A stretch of 64,000 nucleotides of DNA from Mesorhizobium_L sp035547755. Its GTDB lineage: Bacteria > Pseudomonadota > Alphaproteobacteria > Rhizobiales > Rhizobiaceae. The notes under the pieces were generated by a model. The model was given only the letters and a program-made list of their open reading frames with translations, was not told the origin of the DNA and ran no database searches. Positions 1-8,824 of the stretch are shown here, one piece after another. The translations under genes were made by a program, and so were the position numbers. Numbering within the stretch: position 1 is the stretch's first letter; the number at the start of each line of letters is the position of its first letter. Location: NCBI GenBank assembly GCA_035547755.1, contig DASZUG010000003.1, forward strand, positions 22,401 through 86,400, read 5' to 3'.

Positions 1-549
1 GGGGCGGAAGCCTTCTGCAAGGACAATCCGACCGCCGATTCGGTGCCGATGGTGGCGACCGGGCACGACACGATCTATTCCTATCGCTGCAAGGACGGTC
101 ACGCGGAAATCGCGCGCAGGCTCTATCAGATCGACCAGCGCGGCTTCGCGCAATCCTTATGGACGCCGGTCGCGACCGAGACTCCCCAACCGGCCCCAGC
201 CGCGGCGTCGGGGGATCCGATCGAGGCGCAACTCGAAAAATGCCTTGGCACGCCTGACGGACAGACCACGGAGGGCATGACGCGCTGTACGCACAAGGCC
301 TACAATGCCTACGAAGACAAGATGCACGATGTCTTCCGCAGCGTCGTCCATAGCGTTGACGACCGCTCTGCCAAGCTCATCCGCGACGCGCAACGCAAAT
401 GGGAATCCTACCGCAAGGCCGAGGATAAGGCGGATGACGGCCCCTGGCGTATGGACCGTGGTTCCATGACCTCGCCGGACATAGAGGCGATGCGAGTGGA
501 TGCGATCCGCAACCGCATCAAGGAATTGAGCTATTACCTTACGCAATAA
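1..549 (+). CDS. Lysozyme-inhibitor LprI-like (DUF1311) protein, 5' end missing
   Basis: The reading frame is open from the first base, so the N-terminus and any signal peptide lie outside the window; the first internal ATG is at 43. About 182 residues are visible. The C-terminal half has the DUF1311/LprI pattern: a Cys in QLEKCLG, a second Cys in MTRCTHKAY, then a helical stretch ending in AQRKWESYRKAED. Members are usually secreted or periplasmic, and some inhibit lysozyme; a role here is inference. A Pro/Ala-rich linker (around 187-210) separates this domain from an N-terminal part with a Cys pair (CKD) of unknown function. The gene converges on the ABC-F gene, with 14 bases between the stop codons. 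Confidence 0.7.
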   Translation, partial: GAEAFCKDNPTADSVPMVATGHDTIYSYRCKDGHAEIARRLYQIDQRGFAQSLWTPVATETPQPAPAAASGDPIEAQLEKCLGTPDGQTTEGMTRCTHKAYNAYEDKMHDVFRSVVHSVDDRSAKLIRDAQRKWESYRKAEDKADDGPWRMDRGSMTSPDIEAMRVDAIRNRIKELSYYLTQ

Positions 550-563
550 GGCAAAAAGCCACC

Positions 564-2441
564 TTAGGCGGCGTTCGCTTCCTCATATTCCGACGAGAGG
601 CTGAGCCAGAGATCCTCTTGCCGCGCGATTCTGTCGGAAAGCTCTGCCCGTTCCTTTGAAAGAGCGGTCACTTTGCCGGCATCCTGTTCGTAGAGAGCTG
701 GATTAGCCAGTTGCTCCTCGATCGCGGCGACACGCTTGCGCAGCCTTTCGATCAGGGACTCCGTCGCCTTGATCTCCTTGGCAAGCGGTTCCAATTGGGC
801 CCGCCGCTGCGCCGCTTCCCGGCGCCGATCTGCCTTGGAGGCTTTTTCCGCCTCACGCTTCTCACGCCGGTCTGGTGACACGCCCGTCACCAATTGCCGA
901 TAGTCCGCCATATCGCCGTCATAAGGCCGGACGGTGCCGTCCTTGACCAGCCACAAGCGGTCGGCAGTCGCCTCGATCAGGTGCCGGTCATGCGAAATGA
1001 GCAGCACGGCCCCGGAATAATCGTTGAGCGCCTGCACCAGCGATTCGCGCGAATCGATATCGAGATGGTTCGTCGGCTCATCAAGGATGAGCAAATTCGG
1101 GCCGTCGAAGGCGGCGATCCCCATCAGCAGCCGCGCCTTCTCGCCGCCGGAAAGATCCTTCGCGGCGGTGTTCATCTTCTCCGTCGCAAGACCCATCCGG
1201 GCGACCCTGGCGCGCACTTTCGCTTCGGGCGCATCCGGCATCAGGCGGCGTATATGCTCGATGGCGTTTTCCTCGGGCCTGAGATCATCGAGCTGATGTT
1301 GCGCGAAAATCGAGACCTTGAGTTGGGGCGCAACCGTCATCTTGCCTGACTCCGGCTCCAGACGGCCCGCCAGAAACTTGGCGAAAGTCGATTTGCCGTT
1401 GCCGTTCGCGCCAAGCAGCGCAATGCGGTCGTCATTGTCGATCCTGAGCGACAGATTGCGCAGGATGGGCTTGCCGGCGGAATAGCCGACAGCGCCGCCC
1501 TCGATGGCGATGATGGGCGAGGCGACGGTTTTCACAGGCTCCGGAAAGCCGAACGGTATCACGCTCTCGTCGATCACGGCGGCGATCGGCGCCATTCTTT
1601 CGAGCGCTTTCAGCCTGGATTGGGCCTGGCGCGCCTTGGAGGCCTTGGCGCGGAAGCGCGCGACAAAGTCCTCCATATGCTTGCGCGCCGCCATCTGCTT
1701 GGTGCGTTCCTTCTCCTGCAGCGCGGCGCGCTCGGCGCGCTGGCGCTCGAACTGGTCGTAGCCGCCGCGCCAGAAGGTCAGATTCTTCTGGTCGAGATGG
1801 ACGATGGAATTGACGGCCCGGTTGAGCAGGTCGCGGTCATGCGAGATCAGGAGCACCGTATGGGGATAGCGTGCGACGTAGTTTTCAAGCCAGAGCGTCC
1901 CCTCGAGATCGAGATAGTTCGTCGGCTCGTCGAGGAGGAGGAGGTCAGGCTGGGAAAACAGAACCGCCGCGAGCGCCACGCGCATGCGCCAGCCGCCGGA
2001 AAAGGATGACGCGGGCCGAAGCTGTGCTTCCGCGTCGAAGCCCAGGCCGGCCAGGATGGTCGCGGCGCGTGCCTCGGCCGAATGCGCGTCGATGTCGCCG
2101 AGCCGCGTCTGGATCTCGGCGATGCGGTGAGGATCGGTCGCGATTTCAGCCTCCGCCAAAAGCGCCGCGCGTTCCTTGTCGGCCTTGAGGACAATGTCGA
2201 TCAGCGGCTCTTCCGTGCCCGGCGCCTCCTGAGCCACCTGGCCGATCCGCGTGTTCCTGGGCAGGCCGATCGATCCCGTCTCTGGCGAGAGATCACCTGT
2301 GATGGCGCGGAAGAGCGTCGTCTTGCCCGTCCCGTTCCTGCCTACAAGACCCGCCTTGGCGCCCGAGGGGAGCGAAAGGGAGGCATGATCCAGCAACAAA
2401 CGGCCGGCAATGCGGAGTGAGAGATCGTTGATCGTGAGCAT
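564..2441 (-). CDS. ABC-F family ATPase (ribosome-associated, duplicated ABC domains)
   Basis: This 625-residue protein has two ABC ATPase domains and no membrane segment. Domain 1 has Walker A GRNGTGKT at residues 34-41, signature FSGGW and Walker B LLLLDEPTNYLD. Domain 2 has Walker A GANGNGKS, signature LSGGE and Walker B LLILDEPTNHLD. A charged linker (KERTKQMAARKHMEDF) joins them, and a C-terminal coiled coil of about 90 residues follows. ABC-F proteins act on the ribosome rather than in transport; the subclass (Uup-like or YheS-like) cannot be fixed by eye. The frame stays open upstream to 2552, but the ATG at 2441 starts directly at the conserved MLTINDLSLRI, so it is preferred. Confidence 0.9.
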   Translation of the reverse strand: MLTINDLSLRIAGRLLLDHASLSLPSGAKAGLVGRNGTGKTTLFRAITGDLSPETGSIGLPRNTRIGQVAQEAPGTEEPLIDIVLKADKERAALLAEAEIATDPHRIAEIQTRLGDIDAHSAEARAATILAGLGFDAEAQLRPASSFSGGWRMRVALAAVLFSQPDLLLLDEPTNYLDLEGTLWLENYVARYPHTVLLISHDRDLLNRAVNSIVHLDQKNLTFWRGGYDQFERQRAERAALQEKERTKQMAARKHMEDFVARFRAKASKARQAQSRLKALERMAPIAAVIDESVIPFGFPEPVKTVASPIIAIEGGAVGYSAGKPILRNLSLRIDNDDRIALLGANGNGKSTFAKFLAGRLEPESGKMTVAPQLKVSIFAQHQLDDLRPEENAIEHIRRLMPDAPEAKVRARVARMGLATEKMNTAAKDLSGGEKARLLMGIAAFDGPNLLILDEPTNHLDIDSRESLVQALNDYSGAVLLISHDRHLIEATADRLWLVKDGTVRPYDGDMADYRQLVTGVSPDRREKREAEKASKADRRREAAQRRAQLEPLAKEIKATESLIERLRKRVAAIEEQLANPALYEQDAGKVTALSKERAELSDRIARQEDLWLSLSSEYEEANAA

Positions 2442-2752
2442 GACGCGGTTGCTTTTGCCCAATCGCGCCGGGAAGAGCAAGCCGGAGTCGCACGCCAGAC
2501 GGTTTCGGCGAGGAGACGAACGCGCCGAAACTCTTCGCCGCGCTTCCGACATTGCGCGCGGATTGCGTCAGGCGGTCGAGATCGAGCGTGGCCTTGGCGG
2601 TCTGGCCGGGCTTGTCTTTCGGGGCAATCGACCATCCGCCGGTCATTCGTGATTGACTCATTAGCCATGGCTATCTCAAAGGCGACGAATAAAGTTCCCG
2701 AAACGGGTACATTTTGTCTTGTTCCCTATGTGGGAACATGCTATACGAGGTG
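2442..2752. other. Intergenic region between ABC-F and higB
   Basis: The 311 bases hold the divergent promoters of the ABC-F gene (minus) and higBA (plus). The higBA-proximal half carries two palindromes (annotated separately). The half near the ABC-F start stays open in several frames on both strands. A minus-strand frame from 2661 could encode an N-terminal peptide, but it has no ribosome-binding site and runs into the ABC-F gene in another frame, so I do not call it. Confidence 0.5.
2694..2738. promoter_or_regulatory. Tandem palindromes, probable HigA operators
   Basis: Two inverted repeats share the half-site GTTCCC/GGGAAC. The first is GTTCCCG-AAA-CGGGTAC at 2694-2710, with 6 of 7 arm positions paired. 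The second is TGTTCCC-TATGT-GGGAACA at 2720-2738 and is perfect. They end 14 bases before the higB start, the usual place for the autoregulatory operator of a higBA operon. That HigA binds here is inference. Confidence 0.6.
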
Positions 2753-3055
2753 ATGAGGATCATCGCCCGGCACACCTTGGTTTCATACTGGATCGACCAC
2801 CCCGAAACCAAGGCGTCGCTGATCCACTGGCATAATGTTACCCAGGCATCGTCATGGCAGAAAACATTGGATGTCGCCGGTTCCTTTTCAAAGGCCAAGA
2901 CATTGAATAATGAGCGTGTTCGCTTTGAAGTGGCTGGCGGCGATTATCGTCTGATCATCGCCTTCGACTTCCGACGTCAGATTGCTTTCGTGAAGTTCAT
3001 CGGCACCCATGCCGAATATGACCGAATCGATGCACTCACCGTTTCTCTTTTCTAG
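2753..3055 (+). CDS. higB: HigB-type mRNA interferase toxin
   Basis: This 100-residue RelE-superfamily toxin is of the HigB type. It runs from MRIIARHTLVSYWIDHPETK through VAGGDYRLIIAFDFRRQIAFVKFIGTHAEYDRID, which contains the typical GG(N/D)YRL and F(I/V)GTHAEYD segments. HigB cleaves mRNA on translating ribosomes. The ATG at 2753 has GAGG immediately upstream and matches the family start, whereas the longer frame from 2714 adds an atypical cysteine-containing leader. It is followed after 9 bases by its antitoxin, giving the characteristic toxin-first order of higBA. Confidence 0.9.
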   Translation: MRIIARHTLVSYWIDHPETKASLIHWHNVTQASSWQKTLDVAGSFSKAKTLNNERVRFEVAGGDYRLIIAFDFRRQIAFVKFIGTHAEYDRIDALTVSLF

Positions 3056-3064
3056 GAGGCCGTC

Positions 3065-3454
3065 ATGGATATCCGTCCTATCAAGACCGATGAAGACCAT
3101 ATCTCCGCCCTACACGAGATTGAGCGCCTTTGGGGAGCAGATGAAGGCACACCCGAAGCCGACAAACTCGATGTTCTTGCGACTCTTGTCGATGCCTACG
3201 AAAATATCCATTATCCCATTGAACCTCTCGATCCGGTCGATACGATCAAAGCCCACATGGAAATGGAAGGCCTGAAGCAATCCGCGCTCGCCGCAGTCCT
3301 CGGATCGAGAGCCAGAGCATCGGAAGTGTTGAACCGCAAGCGCCCCCTTTCATTGGACATGATCCTCAAAATCAACCGGGAATGGCACATCCCTGCCGAG
3401 ATCCTGATCCAGCCGTATCACCTCGACGATGGAGCAGCGCGGAAGGCTGCTTAG
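3065..3454 (+). CDS. higA: HigA-type antitoxin with HTH domain
   Basis: The 129-residue antitoxin has an N-terminal helical region with the HigA pattern (residues 1-60, including ADKLDVLATLVDAYE) and an XRE-type helix-turn-helix at roughly 65-115 (IKAHMEMEGLKQSALAAVLG, then RASEVLNRKRPLSLDMI). It neutralises HigB and probably represses the operon through the palindromes upstream of higB. AGGAGGC lies just before the ATG, within the end region of higB. Confidence 0.92.
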   Translation: MDIRPIKTDEDHISALHEIERLWGADEGTPEADKLDVLATLVDAYENIHYPIEPLDPVDTIKAHMEMEGLKQSALAAVLGSRARASEVLNRKRPLSLDMILKINREWHIPAEILIQPYHLDDGAARKAA

Positions 3455-3465
3455 CAGGTGAAGCC

Positions 3466-3564
3466 ATCACCAGGATTGCAGAACTCAAGAAGCATCTGAC
3501 GAACAACCGTGAATTCCGGAAGGAATACGAGAAGGCTGACGCTGAATTCGCCATCATCGAGGCT
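3466..3564 (+). pseudogene. Remnant of a second XRE/HigA-like antitoxin N-terminus
   Basis: About 33 codons read ITRIAELKKHLTNNREFRKE followed by YEKADAEFAIIEA. This is the usual N-terminus of XRE-family antitoxins (elkxxLxxxpEFRxeYexlxxEFaLaexl). No start codon sits at the expected place, and after residue EA the frame continues into unrelated sequence with no helix-turn-helix. It starts 12 bases after the higA stop. I read it as a decayed antitoxin fragment; the 230 bases that follow, up to the DinB gene, hold nothing else recognisable. Confidence 0.5.
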
Positions 3565-3795
3565 CCTCCTTCCGAATTTTTTGGCGATCCATGCATTCGG
3601 ACAAGGACGGGAAAGGCTATTTTGCCGATCACGATCCGTCGCTGATGCGAAAATAGGAATACCGCATCTAATCCCTTCGCTTCGCCATTTCGTTCATCGG
3701 CGAAGACGCTGGCCATCTTCCGATCCGACATCTTGGCGATGGCCGACCATGCGCGATAGCAAGGCTTGAGCGTGACGGTCTCGCCATCAATCGCT

Positions 3796-4311
3796 TCAAG
3801 CGAAGGCGCGGCCTTCCTCCGTCCGCTGAAAATAGACAAGATCGAGAGGAGGCGGCTCCTTGTCGAGGAGTGAGAGGATGGTGTGCGCCTGGCCGCGATG
3901 ATGCGTCTGGTGATTGAACAGATGCGCGAGCGCCGGGGCCAGACGCTGCGATATCCGGCGCATATCGGTGATGGTGATGTAGGTGAAACGCCCCATGACC
4001 GCTTCCTCGTCGAGGCTTTCGATCCATTCGATGATGCGCTTGTCCTCCGCCGCGCGGGCGATCGCCAGGGCGGCAAGATTGGGATGGATCAGCTGATCGA
4101 GGTTTTTCGGTGGGTTTCCCTCGCCGGTGAAACGATGCATCCAGACCCGATCGCCGACGAGGATGTGATTCAGAGTCCCGGTCATCGAACCAAAGAAAGC
4201 GCCGACGTTGCGGGCGAATTCCTCGTCGGTCAACGCTTCGCATGCCTCATAGAGCTTGTCATTCGCCCACCGATTATAGGCTGCGAACATTCGAAAATGC
4301 TGTTTCAACAT
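3796..4311 (-). CDS. DinB family protein
   Basis: A 171-residue four-helix-bundle protein with the DinB metal-site pattern: H49 in TLNHILVGDR and H134-x3-H138 in NHQTHHRGQ. The conserved YNRWAN motif lies near the N-terminus. Members are putative metal-dependent enzymes, some of them thiol-S-transferases, but the substrate of this one is unknown. It stands alone on the minus strand, with no operon partner. Confidence 0.88.
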   Translation of the reverse strand: MLKQHFRMFAAYNRWANDKLYEACEALTDEEFARNVGAFFGSMTGTLNHILVGDRVWMHRFTGEGNPPKNLDQLIHPNLAALAIARAAEDKRIIEWIESLDEEAVMGRFTYITITDMRRISQRLAPALAHLFNHQTHHRGQAHTILSLLDKEPPPLDLVYFQRTEEGRAFA

Positions 4312-4683
4312 GACGCCCCCGAATATCCGCCGGGCGAAAGCGCCCGACGTCCGCGAAAACCCGCGGCTTCCCGCGGTTTTGCCTGCTCAATGATGATTGC
4401 AGAGAGCTTTACACGCCGCGCGCGTGAAGGCCAATACCGCTCTCCGGTTATCCGGATCCGGTCAGCCTTCGAAGCGGCGCGCCAAAAGGGTCCGGGCCCA
4501 TTCCGGGTTCGTCCGGAAGAATTTGCGTACCTTGCTTCTGCCGCCTGGGCTTGTCGGCGGCAGTCCGTCTAGCGTTGCCAAAGAGCCTGAAGCACGAACC
4601 CGGAGCGGCGAACCGGCTTTCGAGGGATCGTGCTCAGTCGTCGAACGAGAGCATGGTGCAATCCAAACCGATCGCATCATGTC
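4312..4683. other. Intergenic region without a supported gene
   Basis: The 372 bases lie between two minus-strand genes. Open frames on both strands encode Arg/Ser-rich sequence with no family resemblance and no good ribosome-binding site. The only structure I see is the hairpin at 4356-4380. Confidence 0.5.
4356..4380 (-). terminator. Hairpin with A- and T-flanks, possible terminator
   Basis: The arms AAAACC-CGCGG and CCGCG-GTTTT form a GC-rich stem around CTTC, with an A-run on one side and a T-run on the other, so it could act in both directions. The nearest upstream transcript is the minus-strand gene ending at 4684, about 300 bases away, so its assignment is uncertain. Confidence 0.35.
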
Positions 4684-5145
4684 CTAGTGCGCGGCAGCTG
4701 GCTCTCCGCGGTGGAACATTGCATTCCAGAGCCGGCCGATAATGCCGGGGCCTGATCTGCCGATGGTTCCCCGCACGACGCGCGCCGCGGTCGAGGCTTT
4801 CATCGAATCGCCGAAATGGCAGTAGCAGACGACTTCGTGAAGCTGCCAATCGGAAAGTTCGAAGAAACGCTTCGCATCGCCATAGGTATCGCCTTCGAGG
4901 CCTGCCGCGCGAAGGACGGGGTCGGCGAATGCGATCGAAATGGGCGAGTGGTCGTTGCGCATCGTTTCGCGGATCTCGACGGGGCGGTATTCCGTACCGT
5001 GCAAGGTCTGCAACCGCAGGTCCGGCTGTCTTTCAAGCAGTTCCGCCCAACGGGTGAGGCGCTCCACGCGGGTAAGCAGGGGAGCGCCCTTGTCGGGCTG
5101 GACCTCGGCAATTTTTCTTAGGTTCTCGAGTGTTTGGTGCTGCAT
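4684..5145 (-). CDS. Conserved hypothetical protein
   Basis: This 153-residue cytoplasmic protein has no signal peptide or membrane helix. The start at 5145 is preceded by AGGAGC at good spacing, which supports translation. The central part includes a Cys/His segment, EVVCYCHFGDSMKAST, which might bind metal. I recognise no family; the composition and clean codon usage indicate a real gene. It is followed by a long non-coding stretch and preceded by the MFS gene on the same strand, 127 bases away. Confidence 0.6.
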   Translation of the reverse strand: MQHQTLENLRKIAEVQPDKGAPLLTRVERLTRWAELLERQPDLRLQTLHGTEYRPVEIRETMRNDHSPISIAFADPVLRAAGLEGDTYGDAKRFFELSDWQLHEVVCYCHFGDSMKASTAARVVRGTIGRSGPGIIGRLWNAMFHRGEPAAAH

Positions 5146-5272
5146 GGTTAGCTCCTGTCCAGGATCGGTTTAGGTGCAGCCCCTCTCCAGAAGAATAACT
5201 ATAAGCCAGCGCGCAGGCGCGGCAAGAGTCTTCGCAAAATGATTCTGCTTGCGCGCCTTGGTAGGGAGCGAC

Positions 5273-6757
5273 TTATTCCGCCATGACGGGCGAATCCTCA
5301 TCGAATCCGCTGCGAAGAGGTTTTTCAGGCATCGCCAGAATGAGAGCGCATGCAATGACCGAAATCGCCGCCGACGTCAGGAAAACCATCGCGAAAGGTG
5401 CGGCGCTGTGCGGTCCCGTGGCCGCGCTCGCCGCTTCGCCTGGAAGCGGCAGGCCATAGCTGAACGCCACCGTTCCGAGCAGCGCCACGCCGAGCGCGCC
5501 GCCGAGCGAGCGCAGGAAAGTCAACACGCCGGTCGCGATGCCGAGATTGGCGCGCGTCACCGCATTCTGGACGGAAACGGTCATCACCGGAAAAATGGCC
5601 CCGGTTCCGATGCCTGCAAGCACGGTCAACACCTCTACCAGCGGCAGCGAGGCCGTGTGCGCGATATGGCCAAGGATCGCAAGGCTCGCGATGGTGAGCA
5701 CCGAACCGAAGACGGCGATACGCTTGTAATGGGTGAGATGCGGAATGATCTTGCCGCTCGTCATGGCGCCCGCCACCGTTCCAAGCAGCAGGCCGAGCAG
5801 CGCCGTTCCGGATTCGCTGGCTGAAAGCCGGAGCGAGGATTGCAGGTAGATCGGCAAATAGACCGCCAGGCCGACATTGACGGCCTGCGCGAAAAACATC
5901 GCCACCGTGCCGGCGAGAATCACATTGTTGCGCAGGATGTCCACCGTCACCAGCGGTTCGCGTGCGGTCAGGAGGCGAGCGGCAAAACCGCACCAGACAA
6001 GCGCCGAACAAGCCAGCAGGCCGAGAATTTCGGGTGATTCCCAGGGATAGGTGCTGCCGCCCCAATTCATCGCCAGCAGAAGCAGCGAGGTCGCGACGAT
6101 GAGCAAAAGCGCTCCCCAGCCGTCGATCCCATGCTGCTTGTTGGGAATCGAGAGCTTCTTCAGGGGATGGTTGATGATGACCATCGCCACCGCCCCGAGC
6201 GGAAGGTTGATCCAGAAGATGAGCGACCAGCTGAGGTGCTGCGCGAAATAGCCGCCGAGAAGCGGCCCCGCGACGCTCGCGACGGCCCAGGTGCCGGAAA
6301 TCCACGCGGCGTAGCGCGCCCGCTCCCGCGGCGGGACGAGATCGCCGATGATCGTCTGCGTCAGCGCGAAAAGGCCGCCTCCGCCGAGGCCCTGGATGGA
6401 CCGGCCGATGATCAGCACGAGCATGTTTGGCGCGGTCGCGCTGACGAGCGAGCCGGCGAGGAAGATGAGGATCGCTGCATAGAGCGTGACGCGGCGCCCG
6501 CGAACGTCCGATATCTTGCCGTATAGCGGCGCCATGGCCGTCGCGGTCAAAAGATAGGCGGTGACGATCCAGGGCAGATATTGCGCGTCGCCCAGTGCTT
6601 TCGCGATGGTCGGCATGGCCGGCGCGACGATCGCCTGGTCGAGCGCCGCGAGCAGCATGGAAAGCAGGACGCCGGCAATGATGGCGTTCTTCTCGCTTTC
6701 CGAAAGCGGCGGCTCGCCCGTTCCTGTCGCCGAAGGCTGTGCTGCCGTCTGGTCCAT
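5273..6757 (-). CDS. DHA2-family (EmrB/QacA-type) MFS drug exporter
   Basis: A 494-residue integral membrane protein with the 14-helix DHA2 pattern. Early motif LAALDQAIVAPAMPTI and motif A (GKISDVRGRR) are present, as is motif C (SVAGPLLGGYFAQHLSW). It should export drugs or organic compounds by proton antiport. I start at the ATG at 6757 (MDQTAAQ). The frame continues to an ATG at 6799, but neither start has a strong Shine-Dalgarno. No regulator lies next to it. Confidence 0.88.
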   Translation of the reverse strand: MDQTAAQPSATGTGEPPLSESEKNAIIAGVLLSMLLAALDQAIVAPAMPTIAKALGDAQYLPWIVTAYLLTATAMAPLYGKISDVRGRRVTLYAAILIFLAGSLVSATAPNMLVLIIGRSIQGLGGGGLFALTQTIIGDLVPPRERARYAAWISGTWAVASVAGPLLGGYFAQHLSWSLIFWINLPLGAVAMVIINHPLKKLSIPNKQHGIDGWGALLLIVATSLLLLAMNWGGSTYPWESPEILGLLACSALVWCGFAARLLTAREPLVTVDILRNNVILAGTVAMFFAQAVNVGLAVYLPIYLQSSLRLSASESGTALLGLLLGTVAGAMTSGKIIPHLTHYKRIAVFGSVLTIASLAILGHIAHTASLPLVEVLTVLAGIGTGAIFPVMTVSVQNAVTRANLGIATGVLTFLRSLGGALGVALLGTVAFSYGLPLPGEAASAATGPHSAAPFAMVFLTSAAISVIACALILAMPEKPLRSGFDEDSPVMAE

Positions 6758-6991
6758 GCTGCTTCCCGCGCTTTCCTGGTGCTTCCCGCGAACGAGCATA
6801 TCTGCGCAACATTTGCGAGCCAGACACCCGGTCGAAGGGCATTATCGGTTAGGCTGTGGATCACATCGTGGAGACGGATTCCGAATCCCGGGGGATCGCC
6901 GGACTACCAACCGGCAAGCGTTTCCTCAAACAGCGGTGCGCTGATTAGCACCCGGCCGGCGCGGTGTCGAGGCGGAGCGGAATAACAACTA

Positions 6992-8524
6992 TCAAAGCGG
7001 GATGTTGTCGTGCTTCTTCCAGGGATTCTTGAGATCCTTGTTGCGCAGCATGCGGAGCGCCCGCGCCACGCGCCGACGCGTCGAATGCGGCATGATCACC
7101 TCGTCGACATAGCCGCGCTCGGCCGCCACGAAGGGCGAGAGGAAGCGGTCCTCGTAAGCCTTTGTATGCGCCGCGATCTTTTCCGGTTCCTTGATATCCT
7201 TGCGGTAGATGATCTCGACCGCGCCCTTGGCGCCCATCACGGCGATCTGCGCCGAGGGCCATGCGTAGTTGATGTCGCCGCGCAGATGCTTCGACGCCAT
7301 GACGTCATAGGCGCCGCCGAAGGCCTTGCGGGTGATGATCGTGATTTTCGGCACGGTGGCTTCTGCATAGGCGAAGAGCAGCTTGGCGCCATGCTTGATC
7401 AGCCCGCCATATTCCTGCGCCGTGCCGGGCAGGAAGCCGGGAACGTCGACGAAGGTGACGATCGGGATATTGAAGCAGTCGCAGAAGCGCACGAAGCGTG
7501 CCGCCTTGCGGGACGCGTCGCTGTCGAGCACGCCGGCGAGCACCATCGGCTGGTTGGCGACGAAGCCGACACTACGGCCTTCCACCCGCCCGAAACCGGT
7601 GACGATGTTCCTGGCGAAGGCGGCCTGGATTTCGAAGAAATCACCTTCATCGACGGTTTTGAGGATCAGTTCCTTGATGTCGTAAGGCTTGTTGGCGTTG
7701 TCGGGGACCAGCCTATCGAGCGACAGGTCGCTGTCGGCGACGGACTGGAAGGTTTCGATCTCGGGAATTTCGCCGGTGTTCGATTGCGGCAGGAAATCGA
7801 TCAGCCGCCGCATCTGCAGGAGAGCCTCGACATCATTGTCGTAGGCGCCGTCGGCAATGGACGATTTCGTCGTATGGACCGAGGCGCCGCCCAATTCTTC
7901 GGACGTTACGGTCTCGTTGGTGACGGTCTTCACCACGTCCGGGCCGGTGACGAACATGTAGGAGGTATCGCGCACCATGAAGATGAAATCGGTCATGGCC
8001 GGCGAATAGACATCGCCGCCGGCGCACGGCCCCATGATCAAGGATATCTGCGGGATGACGCCGGACGCCAGCACGTTGCGCTGAAAAATCTCGGCATAGC
8101 CGCCGAGCGCCGCCACGCCCTCCTGGATGCGGGCGCCGCCGGCATCGTAGAAGCCGATGATCGGCGCGCGGTTCTTCAGGGCCATTTCCTGGACCTTCAC
8201 CACCTTCTCGGCATGCGCTTCGGAAAGCGAACCGCCAAAGACGGTGAAATCCTTGGCGAAGACAAAGACGGTACGGCCATTGACCGTTCCCCAGCCGGTG
8301 ACGACCCCGTCGCCGGCGATCTTTTGCTTCTCCATGCCGAAATCGGTCGAGCGATGCTCGACGAACATATCGAATTCCTCGAACGAGCCTTCGTCGAGGA
8401 ATATTTCGATGCGTTCACGCGCTGTCAGCTTGCCACGTGCGTGCTGCGCCTCGATCCGGGCCACGCCGCCACCCTGGCGCGCGATCTGTCGCCGCCGTTC
8501 CAGTTCGACGAGCACGTCCTTCAT
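6992..8524 (-). CDS. pccB: Propionyl-CoA carboxylase beta (carboxyltransferase) subunit
   Basis: The 510-residue protein starts MKDVLVELERRR and has both carboxyltransferase halves. The N-half contains GKLTARERIEIFLDEGSFEE and AGGARIQEGVAALGGYAEIF, and the C-half KHGAKLLFAYAEATVPKIT and RKAFGGAYDVMASK. It transfers the carboxyl group from biotin to propionyl-CoA to give (S)-methylmalonyl-CoA. The ATG at 8524 has GGAGGG upstream, and the open frame beyond it to 8743 is repeat-derived. The biotin-carrying alpha subunit is not in the window. Confidence 0.93.
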   Translation of the reverse strand: MKDVLVELERRRQIARQGGGVARIEAQHARGKLTARERIEIFLDEGSFEEFDMFVEHRSTDFGMEKQKIAGDGVVTGWGTVNGRTVFVFAKDFTVFGGSLSEAHAEKVVKVQEMALKNRAPIIGFYDAGGARIQEGVAALGGYAEIFQRNVLASGVIPQISLIMGPCAGGDVYSPAMTDFIFMVRDTSYMFVTGPDVVKTVTNETVTSEELGGASVHTTKSSIADGAYDNDVEALLQMRRLIDFLPQSNTGEIPEIETFQSVADSDLSLDRLVPDNANKPYDIKELILKTVDEGDFFEIQAAFARNIVTGFGRVEGRSVGFVANQPMVLAGVLDSDASRKAARFVRFCDCFNIPIVTFVDVPGFLPGTAQEYGGLIKHGAKLLFAYAEATVPKITIITRKAFGGAYDVMASKHLRGDINYAWPSAQIAVMGAKGAVEIIYRKDIKEPEKIAAHTKAYEDRFLSPFVAAERGYVDEVIMPHSTRRRVARALRMLRNKDLKNPWKKHDNIPL

Positions 8525-8824
8525 GAAATCACCCTCCGCGCGGATTCCCTGATCGCCACCGCGACCTTGGGTTCTGTTATCACGCGCGCGAGGGAGCGCA
8601 AGTCCGCCGCTCCTACCAGCAGGGCTCTGAACTCGGGTTAATTTTTGCTTTTCTACCCCTCTCCGTCCACTTCGCGGACATCTCTCCCCCACTTCGTGAG
8701 GGAGCGGATAGCCTTCGCCGCAGGCTCGGCGCCCATCCGCCACCCGCGAAGCGGGGGGAGGTGCCGAGCGAATGCGAGGCGGAGGGGGACAATCGTCTGT
8801 TAACCTGAATTCAGAGCCGTGGCT
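8525..8824. other. Intergenic region containing an interspersed repeat
   Basis: The 300 bases between pccB and gloA hold the pccB leader (8525-8650) and a GC-rich repeat element (8655-8790). No gene is supported. Confidence 0.5.
8655..8790. repeat. Interspersed GC-rich repeat, copy 1 (complete)
   Basis: The ends are mutually inverted: CCCCTCTCCG on the left and CGAGGCGGAGGGGG on the right, with internal palindromic blocks. The right half (8729-8790) recurs at 22960-23021 with only a few mismatches. It is intergenic and non-coding; this fits a dispersed palindromic element. Confidence 0.7.

Noticed and set aside
2293..2661. Minus-strand frame MSQSRMTGGWSIAPKDK upstream of the ABC-F gene
   Set aside because: It has no ribosome-binding site and overlaps the ABC-F gene in another frame.
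4397..4687. Plus-strand frame between DinB and the hypothetical gene
   Set aside because: It is Arg/Ser-rich with no similarity or translation signal, and overlaps the end of the 4684 gene.
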